DNA of 31,585 nucleotides from Bacillota bacterium (lineage in GTDB: Bacteria > Bacillota > Clostridia > Lachnospirales > Lachnospiraceae), in contig JAEZOB010000013.1 in assembly GCA_023414355.1 (NCBI GenBank), positions 1 through 31,585 of the forward strand, in the 5' to 3' direction. Under the pieces are notes generated by a model, which saw nothing but the letters and a program-made list of their open reading frames with translations, searched no databases and was not told the DNA's origin. This document shows, one piece after another, positions 1-7,257 of the stretch. Position 1 is the stretch's first letter. Every line of letters begins with the position of its first letter. Position numbers and translations under genes: made by a program.

Positions 1-124
1 ATGGCTTCTATGACTTAGCCATTGCATATCAGTCAGTGCACGTCAACTATTGAAAGCGCCGTGTACCGAACGGTACGCACGGTGCTGTGAGAGGACGGCG
101 GTTAGTCACCGCCTCCTACTCGAT
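1..124 (+). mobile_element. 3' end of a class C group II intron
   Basis: The first 124 bases closely match the end of the intron at 15338-18785: the last codons of the intron protein, then a domain V hairpin (lower stem AGCGCCGTG/CACGGTGCT, upper stem TACC/GGTA, loop GAAC, 2-nt CG bulge), then domain VI (GGACGGCGG.../...CCGCCTCC) and the terminal TACTCGAT. Domain V is uninterrupted here, unlike the copy at 17.1 kb. The intron body lies outside the window. It faces the convergent minus-strand peptide gene that ends at 153. A 12-bp palindrome, ATTACCGGTAAT, sits at 135-146 between them. Confidence 0.85.
3..53 (+). CDS. ltrA: Group II intron reverse transcriptase/maturase, C-terminal fragment
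   Basis: Partial gene running in from the left edge. The last 16 codons read GFYDLAIAYQSVHVNY and differ from the corresponding end of the intron protein at 17149 (GFYDLANAYQSVHVNY) at one residue. The family protein has reverse transcriptase and maturase (X) domains and assists splicing and mobility; only the extreme C-terminus is visible. Whether this copy is intact cannot be judged. Confidence 0.75.
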   Translation, partial: GFYDLAIAYQSVHVNY

Positions 125-152
125 TATGCGTTATATTACCGGTAATCCCAAC

Positions 153-380
153 CTATTCCGGATAATAAAAATAGGAATGCCCGGTTGTACTCAAATGCGT
201 GTTTATCTTAGCTTGTATCTCACCTGCTAAGCCGATATAGGTTTCACCACAATCGATACAAACGGCTTTATTGCTATAACGATTTCTACTGGAGAAGTTA
301 TCAGCCCCCGAAGCATTAGCATAAGAGACCTCTCCTCCTGTCACTTGTTTCAGCTCGTCCTCATTCAAATGATCTGCCAT
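153..380 (-). CDS. Double-glycine leader peptide with C2H2-zinc-finger-like core (copy 1)
   Basis: A 75-residue peptide. The N-terminus (MADHLNEDELKQVTGG) is a short double-glycine leader with GG at 15-16, the kind normally cut by C39 peptidases or used as a RiPP leader. The predicted core has C41, C44, H62 and H68, i.e. C-x2-C-x17-H-x5-H, ending TGHSYFYY. The same spacing is exact in the genes at 489-737 and 6872-7081, so it is a conserved fold or metal site. A good ribosome site (AAGGAGGAATACAAA) precedes the ATG, and a conserved promoter lies at 415-440. It is probably monocistronic. No maturase or C39 exporter is adjacent. Family and function are not recognised; metal binding is inferred from the ligand pattern only. 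Confidence 0.8.
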   Translation of the reverse strand: MADHLNEDELKQVTGGEVSYANASGADNFSSRNRYSNKAVCIDCGETYIGLAGEIQAKINTHLSTTGHSYFYYPE

Positions 381-414
381 TTTGTATTCCTCCTTACATT
401 TTTATTTGATAATA

Positions 415-440
415 AATACGAATGAAAAAATAAGTAGCTC
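415..440 (-). promoter_or_regulatory. Predicted alternative-sigma promoter of the 153-380 peptide gene
   Basis: Read on the minus strand: GAGCTAC, 13 nt, CGTATT, followed by an A/T-rich TATTATCA. The CGTATT box ends 35 nt from the start codon, the same distance as at the two other minus-strand peptide genes. It is one of five copies of the motif in the window. Calling the boxes -35-like and -10-like is inference from position and spacing. Confidence 0.7.
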
Positions 441-488
441 GATAGCAGGGAGGATTTTATCTTGTTGGAACACTTCGGAAACATGTGA

Positions 489-737
489 TTACGGGTGTCT
501 ATTTGTCTCTGTGTAACGACAATAGGAATGTCCGGAGCTCTGTAAATGAAAATCTACGTTTCTTTGTACAATACGTGCCGGGCCTGTAAATCTCATGTGA
601 CAATCCGCACATTCCGCCTGTATGATTGCATTTGTTAATACATCGATGGGTTTTGTATTATCTCCTGAATCGTTAGCGTAAGAGATCAACCCTCCTGTAA
701 CCTGCTTAAGTTCTTCCTCATTCAAATGATCTGACAT
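489..737 (-). CDS. Double-glycine leader peptide with C2H2-zinc-finger-like core (copy 2)
   Basis: An 82-residue paralogue of the 153-380 product. The leader MSDHLNEEELKQVTGG (GG at 15-16) and the following SYAN segment are nearly identical, while the middle has diverged. The core ligands C43, C46, H64 and H70 keep the exact C-x2-C-x17-H-x5-H spacing, followed by SSGHSYCRY. Conserved leader and ligands on a divergent scaffold suggest selection for the GG leader and the four-ligand site. It has a strong ribosome site (GGGAGGTATACATC) and its own promoter copy at 772-798. No function is recognised; it could be a RiPP precursor, a secreted small metal-binding peptide or a signalling peptide. Confidence 0.8.
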   Translation of the reverse strand: MSDHLNEEELKQVTGGLISYANDSGDNTKPIDVLTNAIIQAECADCHMRFTGPARIVQRNVDFHLQSSGHSYCRYTETNRHP

Positions 738-771
738 GATGTATACCTCCCTACAATTTTATTTGATAATT

Positions 772-798
772 AATACGAAATAGAATAAGAAGTAGCTC
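772..798 (-). promoter_or_regulatory. Predicted alternative-sigma promoter of the 489-737 peptide gene
   Basis: Minus strand: GAGCTAC, 14 nt, CGTATT, then AATTATCA. The distance from the CGTATT box to the ATG is 35 nt, as for the promoters at 415-440 and 7116-7142. It lies back-to-back with the plus-strand copy at 822-848, so the 199-bp gap between the divergent genes holds two facing-away promoters and little else. Confidence 0.7.
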
Positions 799-821
799 GA
801 TTACAGAAAGGATTATTAATT

Positions 822-848
822 GAGCTACTTATCAAAGCCTCTCGTATA
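822..848 (+). promoter_or_regulatory. Predicted alternative-sigma promoter of the 937-6577 operon
   Basis: Plus strand: GAGCTAC, 14 nt, CGTATA, then TATAATTAG. It matches the minus-strand copies in both boxes and spacer length. The first gene starts 88 nt downstream, leaving an 80-nt-class leader. It would drive the four-Cys peptide, Ddl-like ligase, SpoIIE phosphatase, sensor-MFS protein and RsbW-like kinase. Confidence 0.7.
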
Positions 849-936
849 TATAATTAGCAAGAGTGATGAAGGTGCGTTACAGCTTTGACACTGAAGTCAT
901 GAAAAAATACAAAATATAAGAAAGAGGTAGAAGCAT

Positions 937-1158
937 ATGGAGAATAAAATAGTACAAAATATTGGGGTCAATGAGGAGAATAAGGCTCTTTCGGATGAAG
1001 AGCTTGACAAAGTGCCCGGAGGAACAATCCCTATTCGTGTTGATGAAGCTACCGTATGCCCGGGATCAAATAATGTTTCCGAAGAAACATGCAAGAATTG
1101 CTATCGATTTGGAATGACTGTCGATGGAAATATGGTCTATTGCATGGGTGTTGATTAA
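937..1158 (+). CDS. Double-glycine leader peptide with four-Cys core
   Basis: A 73-residue peptide and the first gene of the operon behind the 822-848 promoter. The leader is acidic and ends LSDEELDKVPGG (GG at 28-29). The core has C41, C52, C55 and C69 in the order CP-x9-C-K-N-C-x13-C. The gene at 11396-11656 has the same CP...CK[N/D]C...C arrangement with other spacings, so the two form a second peptide subfamily beside the C2H2-like set. Its start has a good AGAAAGAGG ribosome site. Its position just before a Ddl-like ATP-grasp enzyme makes it a possible substrate of that enzyme, but this is only an inference from adjacency. It is not recognised as a described family. Confidence 0.75.
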   Translation: MENKIVQNIGVNEENKALSDEELDKVPGGTIPIRVDEATVCPGSNNVSEETCKNCYRFGMTVDGNMVYCMGVD

Positions 1159-1210
1159 TCAACACATAAGTGTCATGCTTTAATCCCATCGGTAGTAAGG
1201 AGCTTATACA

Positions 1211-2161
1211 ATGAATACAAAGGTTAACATTGCAGTAGTACATGGGGGTACTTCAAGTGAGAGCGCAATATCTACTAAAAATGCACTCTATATTGCACAG
1301 GCACTCAAGGAAAACAAGCATAACGTCAGAATGATGAATTTTGATGAAACTATTTATACCAACTTACAGAAAAGCAGAACGGAATTAGTCTTTGTTGCAG
1401 TACAAGGTAAATATCATGGAGATGGAACCCTACAGGCGATGTGCGAGCACCTAAAGCTTCCTTATACGGGCTCCAAAGCGACAGCAGCAGCGGTGATTAA
1501 TGACAAATGCTTATGCAAAAAGCTTTGTGCTTATCATGGCATCAGAACACCGGAGTATATCTATCTGAATAAGGAAACCTTCTTTCGAACTCGCAAAGAG
1601 GAATTATTGGATAGAATAGAAGCAATAATGCACTATCCTATAATCGCGAAAGCGGTAACGCAAGGTGGAAGCTATGGAATCGAATACATAAAGTCCAGAG
1701 ACGATTATGATAAGATTGGACAAACCTTTGAGTTTGATGACGAGATTATCCTAGAGCGGTTCATCAAGGGGAGCTTTGTAACAACTCCGATTCTCGAAAT
1801 AGATCAGGTACCGACTGCATTGCCCATCCTGACAGGGCAGAATCTGGTGAATGATCAGGAAGAGGTTATTCTGTTCAATAAAAACTTCACGGTGAGTGAA
1901 GCGGAATTATCACATCAGCAGAGAAAAGGATTGGCAAGCACGTCGATTGATATCTTTCAGCTTCTGGGTGCAAAAAATTATGCCCGAATTGATTATATGA
2001 TTGAGGAGCAGACCGGACGTCCGTACTTTCTCGAAATTAATGCGGTGCCGGGACTGAAGCCGGAAAGCTTTTATCCTCAGGCAGCTGAATTATATGGACT
2101 GACCTTTCGTGATTTGATAGAAACGATTGTCAGAAATGAGCTACGGGAGAACAGAGTATGA
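1211..2161 (+). CDS. D-alanine-D-alanine ligase-like ATP-grasp enzyme
   Basis: A 316-residue single-chain Ddl-family ATP-grasp ligase. Visible motifs are N-terminal VVHGGTSSESAIS (family GGxSxEHxVS), GKYHGDGTLQAMCEHLKLPYTGS (family GxxGEDGxxQGxxExxxxPYxGS), the lysine/glycine loop IAKAVTQGGSYGI, and the C-terminal metal/ATP segment FLEINAVPGL (family LEVNTxPGxT). Known Ddl enzymes join two D-alanines for peptidoglycan. Here the gene sits between a GG peptide and an RsbU-like phosphatase, not with mur genes, and some signature positions deviate (HGDG for GEDG, GGS for GSS). It may be a paralogue with a different amino-acid or peptide substrate. Its end overlaps the next start by 4 nt (ATGA), so translation is probably coupled. 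Confidence 0.8.
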   Translation: MNTKVNIAVVHGGTSSESAISTKNALYIAQALKENKHNVRMMNFDETIYTNLQKSRTELVFVAVQGKYHGDGTLQAMCEHLKLPYTGSKATAAAVINDKCLCKKLCAYHGIRTPEYIYLNKETFFRTRKEELLDRIEAIMHYPIIAKAVTQGGSYGIEYIKSRDDYDKIGQTFEFDDEIILERFIKGSFVTTPILEIDQVPTALPILTGQNLVNDQEEVILFNKNFTVSEAELSHQQRKGLASTSIDIFQLLGAKNYARIDYMIEEQTGRPYFLEINAVPGLKPESFYPQAAELYGLTFRDLIETIVRNELRENRV

Positions 2162-4266
2162 GAAATCTAAAAATAGGAACAAAAATCCTAGCCATCATTT
2201 TGATCGTATCACTTTCTTCATTATTTTTTATTTCCGTGGTTTCCTATACGGAAATGTTACATCTGACAAGGTATTCTTCGGATGCCAATACTCAGCTCGG
2301 TATCAAGTCTTCAGAAAAATCAAAAGCAGCACTTCAGGAACAAGCGGAAGAATATATCGTAAAAATTGTAAAAGAACAGGCATTGAAATCTGATGCAGAG
2401 CTGTCAAAGGTACAGACAGAAATCACGTACCTTTCGGAATATCTGACACTGCTCTATGAAAACGCGGATAATTTTCAGGGGAGAGAATTACCGCAGCCTT
2501 ATGATACGGTCATGGGAGTAGCAAGTGCAAAATATATGCTGGCACCCGGGGTTTTAGATACCCCGGAGCTGGACCGTGAAATACTGCTGATCAGCAATGC
2601 AGAATTTGCATTTGCACCGGTTTTTAGAAATAATCACATTCTGAATAATATCTACCTGGGGACGAAGACAGGGATTTCCTATCGTTATTCGGAATCTAAC
2701 GCCTACGATCCGACCTATGATCCAAGAAAACGTGCATGGTATCAGAAAGCGATGGAGAAGGCAGGGAAGTCTTTATGGACGGATACCTATCTTGATTCCT
2801 ACGGTTCTGTCTGCGTGACGAATGCATCCACCTTTTTTGATCAGGAGGGAGAACCGGTCGGAGCCGTCGCTACCGATATCACACTGAAAAGTATGCAGGA
2901 TGATATTATATCCATGAAAATCGGTAAGTCAGGCTATGCATTTTTGGTTGATGACAAGGGTAATATTATTGCTCATCCAAAGTATGATCAGACCAAGGAC
3001 CCTAATCTGTTAACCAGCGCAACAGGGGATTATCTTCAGGCTGTGAAGGATATCATCTCAAACCCGGAGGGATTAACCAAAGCACATCTGGAGGGAAAGC
3101 TATGCTATCTCTCGTATTATAAGCTTCCGACAACGAACTGGTCTCTGGCTGTGGTGGTAGAGGTTGATGAAATTATCAGACCTGCGGTCGAAGCAAAACA
3201 GCAGATCGATGATTATACCCGGGAAGCACAGGGCTATATTACGAAAACCCTGAGCAGAGTATTAATCCGTTTTGTCATCATCCTGGCAGTTTCCGCGATG
3301 CTGATTCTGGTCTTTTCTTACCTGGTATCCAGAACCATCACAAAGCCGATTAAGCTGTTACTGGCTAAGGTAGTAAGAATCGGAGAAGGAGATCTGGACA
3401 CAAGAATTGAGGATAAGGGCAAGGACGAAATCGCAGAGCTTGCCGCGGCTTTTAATCACATGACTATAGATTTGAAAACCTACATAGCCAATATTTCCGA
3501 AATCACTGCTGAGAAGGAAAGAATCGGTGCAGAGCTGAATGTCGCCACAAAGATACAGGCAAGCATGCTGCCCTGTATTTTCCCTGCATTTCCTGATAGG
3601 GAGGAGTTTGAGATTTATGCAACCATGCTTCCTGCCAAAGAGGTAGGGGGTGACTTCTATGATTTCTTCCTGATTGATGAGGATCATCTGGCAGCAGTAA
3701 TCGCAGATGTATCGGGCAAGGGGGTACCGGCGGCATTATTCATGGTAATCGCGAAAACACTGATCAAAAACAATGCGCAGACCGGAAAGACACCTGAGGA
3801 GGTATTTGAGACCATCAATAACCAGCTCTGTGAGAATAACGAGGCGGCAATGTTTGTCACCTCCTTCCTGGGAATCTTGAAAATCAGTACAGGTGAATTT
3901 ACTTATGTCAATGCAGGTCATAATCGACCATTGATTAAGAGAGCGAACGGAGATTTCGATTGGTTGCAGACCAAACCGGGTTTTGTCCTGGCAGGAATGG
4001 AGAATATGCGATATCGACAGGATCAGACTGTGCTGGGACAGGGAGATGTATTATATATGTATACCGACGGTGTGACAGAAGCTGTCAATGGGGGCTATGA
4101 GCTCTTCGGTGATGAGAGGCTGATCACAACAATTAATCTTAATAAGAATTGCTCCATCAATGAGCTGTTAGTCAATATCAAGAGTGAAATCGATCGATTC
4201 GCAGACGGTGCTGAGCAGGCAGACGATATTACAATGCTTGCCTTAAAGATAAAAAGGGCAGGTTAG
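2158..4266 (+). CDS. dCache-HAMP-SpoIIE PP2C-type serine phosphatase (RsbU/RsbP-like), probable amino-acid sensor
   Basis: A 702-residue membrane receptor phosphatase. Order: TM helix about 8-30, extracytoplasmic dCache domain about 50-350, TM about 370-390, HAMP (KPIKLLL...AFNHMT), short coiled coil, then a SpoIIE/PP2C domain from about 460 (LPAKEVGGDFYDFF, ADVSGKGVPAALFM, YVNAGHNRP, MYTDGVTEA, ADDITMLAL). The dCache domain has Y187, R192, W194, Y195, Y211 and D240, which fit the residues and spacing of the amino-acid-binding dCache_1AA motif known from chemoreceptors such as PctA. Family members dephosphorylate STAS anti-sigma antagonists, so the STAS protein at 10985 is the obvious target. 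It overlaps the ligase gene by 4 nt and is followed after 3 nt by the MFS gene. Confidence 0.9.
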   Translation: MRNLKIGTKILAIILIVSLSSLFFISVVSYTEMLHLTRYSSDANTQLGIKSSEKSKAALQEQAEEYIVKIVKEQALKSDAELSKVQTEITYLSEYLTLLYENADNFQGRELPQPYDTVMGVASAKYMLAPGVLDTPELDREILLISNAEFAFAPVFRNNHILNNIYLGTKTGISYRYSESNAYDPTYDPRKRAWYQKAMEKAGKSLWTDTYLDSYGSVCVTNASTFFDQEGEPVGAVATDITLKSMQDDIISMKIGKSGYAFLVDDKGNIIAHPKYDQTKDPNLLTSATGDYLQAVKDIISNPEGLTKAHLEGKLCYLSYYKLPTTNWSLAVVVEVDEIIRPAVEAKQQIDDYTREAQGYITKTLSRVLIRFVIILAVSAMLILVFSYLVSRTITKPIKLLLAKVVRIGEGDLDTRIEDKGKDEIAELAAAFNHMTIDLKTYIANISEITAEKERIGAELNVATKIQASMLPCIFPAFPDREEFEIYATMLPAKEVGGDFYDFFLIDEDHLAAVIADVSGKGVPAALFMVIAKTLIKNNAQTGKTPEEVFETINNQLCENNEAAMFVTSFLGILKISTGEFTYVNAGHNRPLIKRANGDFDWLQTKPGFVLAGMENMRYRQDQTVLGQGDVLYMYTDGVTEAVNGGYELFGDERLITTINLNKNCSINELLVNIKSEIDRFADGAEQADDITMLALKIKRAG

Positions 4267-4269
4267 CGT

Positions 4270-6195
4270 ATGGAAGCTAAAAAGAGAAAATGGCTTGCAC
4301 TGCTTACCTTTGGAATTGTTCTCATGATATTGGCCTTTTTATGGATCATCAATCAAGGCCAACCTCCCGGTATGCGGTCATCCCTGGATGTAACACTGGC
4401 AATTCTGGGTGTTTGTGCAATGATTGCACTCCTGTTATTTATTTTCTATGGCGATATTTTTAATCCTGACGGCAGTATGCAGAGGAGCCAGATTATGCTG
4501 ATACTGACGGCAGTGATTTGCATTATTCAGCTCACGCTTGCATTTGCAACCTATTCTTATAAGCAATTAGACTTTGAAAATGCATCACTACAGAAAGCCA
4601 GGGGAATATTCACCTCAATAGAAGAAAAACTGCCAACCAATGGATTTTTGGTTAATAGCATCGAGCTCTGTGAAGAGATCAGTTCGGTTTATATCCTAAA
4701 TGAGCAGAATATTGTTACGGATGCCTCTGACAAGGCCGTACTTGGGAAAATGCTCAAGGTGGATCCGTTAACAGCTTATCGATTTCCTTGCGGTACTTCT
4801 ACTATAGTTATGAATATCCGGGAAGCTTATCAGAAGAAAATGACCGTAAAAATCCTTCTGGATTTACTTACCGTGCTTGCTGCATCCATTTTGTTAACTA
4901 TTGAACTGGTTATTTTTATGATTAAGTTCATTGAAGATCGGTTCGAAACAAAAGAAGCGAGGCATGAGAAAACTCCCTATAGAATGGTCGGATATGTCAG
5001 GCAGATTGCTTTCTTCTTTTACTTTGCTTCCCGAATGGCAACCACCTTCATCACAATTATTGCGAAGAATTTGGGAGGCAGCTTTTTAGGATTAAAGGGA
5101 AATGTGCTGGCTGGAATACCCCAGTCAGCGGAGTTTTTATTTACCTGTGTGGCAATCTTTGTTACCTCCATCATTATTGAAAGAAAAGGGTGGAAGCTAT
5201 CCTTTATCAGTGGATTGTTTATTGTAGCGCTTGGAACACTTTTGAGTGCTTTCTCCGGGAATATCGCAATGTTTATTCTGTCTAGGGGGATCGTAGGACT
5301 GGGCTATGGATTTTGCTGGATGACACTGCGAAACTTCGCACTATTTACTGAGAATGATAAGGATAAAACGGTATGCTTTGCCATGCTGAATGCAGGAATT
5401 TATGCGGGCATCAATTGTGGTGCAGTATTTGGTTCTGTCCTTGCGGACATCCTGGGGTATGTGCCGGTACTCATCCTCGCGTCTGTACTGACTATCGTCT
5501 GCACTGTAGCCATATCCCGTTTTGAGAATGCTGTTTATCACAGGACAAAACCGGAGGGGCTCAGAGGTATGAGCACTGGGAAGGAGTCCGGGCGTTATGA
5601 GGGACTGCCAAAGCTCATAGTATTTGTGGCACTGATGATTCTCCCCTCCTGCATCATGGGTTCCTATCTTGGTTATTATCTGCCAATCTATTTTACAGGG
5701 ATTGGCAAACTGACCTCAGATATCGGACGATCACAGCTGCTCTATGGATTACTGATTGTATATGCAGGCCCGTATCTCGTGAAGCTGCTGAACCAATATC
5801 CAAGCCTTTTCAAGTGGAATGTTCTTTATAACCTTCTTTTTTCGATGGCCCTGCTTATCTTCGGGCTGACAGGAGGCTATGCACCGGCGATACTCGTGGT
5901 GTTAGCCTTGGGAATGGCTGACAGCTTTGGATTCGTAGCGCAGAATAATTATTTTCTGAATTTGGCGATTGTCAAGAGACTTGGAGAAAGTCGTGCGCTG
6001 TCCTATATCAGTGTAATCAAGAAGTTAGCTGAGATGCTTGGACCGATTGTCTTTGGATTAGCCTTTCTGGGTGGAGAATTCAGAGGGGTAGCTGTGGTTG
6101 GAATAGTATTTTTACTGGCTGCGATCTTATATGCTTTGATAGTACAATCAGGAGAGATTAGATGGAGGAAAAGAAATGATGGAACTGTCAGTTGA
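4270..6195 (+). CDS. MFS-type 12-TM protein with an N-terminal membrane-anchored sensor-like region
   Basis: A 641-residue membrane protein. The N-terminal part has three TM helices (about 8-28, 40-62, 73-95), a roughly 95-residue soluble segment and another TM helix (about 190-215). From about 241 to the end it looks like a major facilitator transporter with about 12 helices. The soluble segment (VYILNEQNIVTDAS) resembles a small PAS/Cache-type input but is too divergent to name. The gene lies between the SpoIIE phosphatase (3 nt gap) and the RsbW-like kinase (20 nt overlap), which suggests a signalling or substrate-sensing role rather than a simple efflux pump. Substrate is unknown. Confidence 0.75.
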   Translation: MEAKKRKWLALLTFGIVLMILAFLWIINQGQPPGMRSSLDVTLAILGVCAMIALLLFIFYGDIFNPDGSMQRSQIMLILTAVICIIQLTLAFATYSYKQLDFENASLQKARGIFTSIEEKLPTNGFLVNSIELCEEISSVYILNEQNIVTDASDKAVLGKMLKVDPLTAYRFPCGTSTIVMNIREAYQKKMTVKILLDLLTVLAASILLTIELVIFMIKFIEDRFETKEARHEKTPYRMVGYVRQIAFFFYFASRMATTFITIIAKNLGGSFLGLKGNVLAGIPQSAEFLFTCVAIFVTSIIIERKGWKLSFISGLFIVALGTLLSAFSGNIAMFILSRGIVGLGYGFCWMTLRNFALFTENDKDKTVCFAMLNAGIYAGINCGAVFGSVLADILGYVPVLILASVLTIVCTVAISRFENAVYHRTKPEGLRGMSTGKESGRYEGLPKLIVFVALMILPSCIMGSYLGYYLPIYFTGIGKLTSDIGRSQLLYGLLIVYAGPYLVKLLNQYPSLFKWNVLYNLLFSMALLIFGLTGGYAPAILVVLALGMADSFGFVAQNNYFLNLAIVKRLGESRALSYISVIKKLAEMLGPIVFGLAFLGGEFRGVAVVGIVFLLAAILYALIVQSGEIRWRKRNDGTVS

Positions 6196-6577
6196 CGCAG
6201 TGATCGATAATTTGGATATCGTAATGGATTTTGTAAATACGGAGCTGGAGATGTCCGGGTGTGATAAGAAGATCAAGACGCAGATCAGCATTGCGATTGA
6301 AGAGATTTATACGAATATTGCGAATTATGCGTATCAGCCTGAGATTGGGGGAGTGATGATACGCATGACGGTGGGAAAGGAAATTGTGATTGAATTCGAG
6401 GATAACGGAGCCCCGTATAATCCGATCGAAAAGCCGGACCCTGATATCACAAAATCAGCCGAGGAAAGAGAGATTGGCGGTCTTGGGATTTTCATGGTGA
6501 AGAAAATGATGGACAGTATTGATTATCAACATGTTGACCACAAGAATATTCTAACCATAAGAAAGGGAATCGCCTGA
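6176..6577 (+). CDS. RsbW/SpoIIAB-like anti-sigma serine kinase (HATPase_c_2)
   Basis: A 133-residue GHKL-fold protein. The N-box is EEIYTNIANYAY (42-53), the G1 box EDNGAPYNP (75-83) and the G2 box GGLGIFMVKKMMD (101-113), all matching anti-sigma kinases that bind a sigma factor and phosphorylate a STAS antagonist. The start is fixed by GGAGGAAAAGAA just before the ATG; it overlaps the MFS gene by 20 nt. With the phosphatase upstream and the STAS protein at 10985 it completes a partner-switching set. The sigma factor it would hold is not in the window. Confidence 0.88.
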   Translation: MMELSVDAVIDNLDIVMDFVNTELEMSGCDKKIKTQISIAIEEIYTNIANYAYQPEIGGVMIRMTVGKEIVIEFEDNGAPYNPIEKPDPDITKSAEEREIGGLGIFMVKKMMDSIDYQHVDHKNILTIRKGIA

Positions 6578-6617
6578 GGATTAAAAGAAAAGGCCGCAAT
6601 TTGGATGAAACCGTATA

Positions 6618-6788
6618 TATAAGAACGTGTCATAATTTAGACGAAAGGATATTTATAAAAATGTGTCACATTTTAACTAAAGGATATTAATAAAAATGTG
6701 TCACATCTTAACGAAAGGATATCTGTAAAATATGTCACATTTTAACGAAAGGATATCTGTAAAACGTGTCACATTAAACTGAGAGGTT
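6618..6788 (+). repeat. Five-unit imperfect tandem repeat with ATGTGTCACAT dyads
   Basis: Five degenerate units of 34-36 bp lie between the RsbW-like gene and a terminator; their GTGTCA cores start near 6627, 6663, 6698, 6732 (ATGTCA) and 6766. The best units read ATGTGTCACAT, TTAAC, AAAGGATAT and an A-rich end. ATGTGTCACAT is an 11-bp inverted repeat, so the array could be protein-binding sites. Two units also form tiny reading frames (MCHILTKGY and MCHILTKGYL), each after an AAAGGA. The period is not a multiple of three, so this is not a coding repeat. The whole 6578-6871 gap otherwise holds only the terminator. Confidence 0.75.
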
Positions 6789-6791
6789 GTT

Positions 6792-6825
6792 TATAATGCC
6801 CCCTGCAGGATGAGGGGGCATTATA
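6792..6825 (+). terminator. Hairpin terminator after the 937-6577 operon
   Basis: A 13-bp perfect stem (TATAATGCCCCCT / AGGGGGCATTATA) with an 8-nt loop, followed by a short T/A-rich stretch. It stands between the end of the plus-strand operon and the end of the convergent minus-strand peptide gene at 6872, and could serve both. Confidence 0.75.
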
Positions 6826-6871
6826 TTATAGCGAAAAGTCTTAATCTGGTTTTTAATTACATATGATTTGA

Positions 6872-7081
6872 TTAATCATTAGGGCGAAATGATGTGTGTC
6901 CTGTATCGATGGTATGTGCCTCTTCCTGTTCTTTCAGCATGCAGCAGGTACCTCGAAAAGTCTGCCCGCAGGTGGCGCAGATATCGGTTGCATAGGAGTC
7001 TTCGAAACCGGAGCAACCACCAACGATTGTGTCTAGTTCATGATCTGTAACAGCATTAACATTGATAACTTGTTTATCCAT
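6872..7081 (-). CDS. Double-glycine leader peptide with C2H2-zinc-finger-like core (copy 3)
   Basis: A 69-residue third member of the C-x2-C-x17-H-x5-H set: C35, C38, H56 and H62, ending DTGHTSFRPND. The leader differs in sequence (VTDHELDTIVGG, GG at 21-22) but keeps the H/D-E-L-x-x-V-x-GG pattern. Two extra cysteines (C46, C47) lie between the ligands, and another follows the GG (C23). It is the only gene in its transcript, with the conserved promoter at 7116-7142 and a GGGAGAAATATAGA ribosome site. It sits between the two long operons and is transcribed against the first. Confidence 0.8.
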   Translation of the reverse strand: MDKQVINVNAVTDHELDTIVGGCSGFEDSYATDICATCGQTFRGTCCMLKEQEEAHTIDTGHTSFRPND

Positions 7082-7115
7082 TCTATATTTCTCCCTTCAA
7101 GTATTGATGATATTA

Positions 7116-7142
7116 AATACGAACATCTGATAGAGGTAGCTC
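7116..7142 (-). promoter_or_regulatory. Predicted alternative-sigma promoter of the 6872-7081 peptide gene
   Basis: Minus strand: GAGCTAC, 14 nt, CGTATT, then TAATATCA. The box-to-ATG distance is again 35 nt. The TAATATCA/TTATTATCA/AATTATCA tail downstream of the -10-like box is shared by all three minus-strand copies. The remaining 7143-7257 contains only a small hairpin (GCTTCC/GGAAGC near 7190-7210) and no gene. Confidence 0.7.
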
Positions 7143-7257
7143 AAAATGAATAGAGGAATTTGGAGTTCAAGCGAATGATACCGATATGTACTGCTTCCCT
7201 TATGAGGAAGCGATCAGGGAGCAAGCTGTAACCTCGAAAATATAAGTAACAGAATAT

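Noticed and set aside
2139..2165. GAGCTAC at the end of the Ddl-like gene as an internal promoter.
   Set aside because: No CGTAT box lies 13-15 nt downstream.
3358..3921. Long minus-strand frames opposite the SpoIIE phosphatase gene.
   Set aside because: They lie entirely over a strongly conserved plus-strand gene and have no ribosome sites or recognisable domains.
6618..6788. Regularly spaced repeats as a CRISPR array.
   Set aside because: The period of 34-36 bp leaves no unique spacers; the units themselves are degenerate and no cas gene is near.
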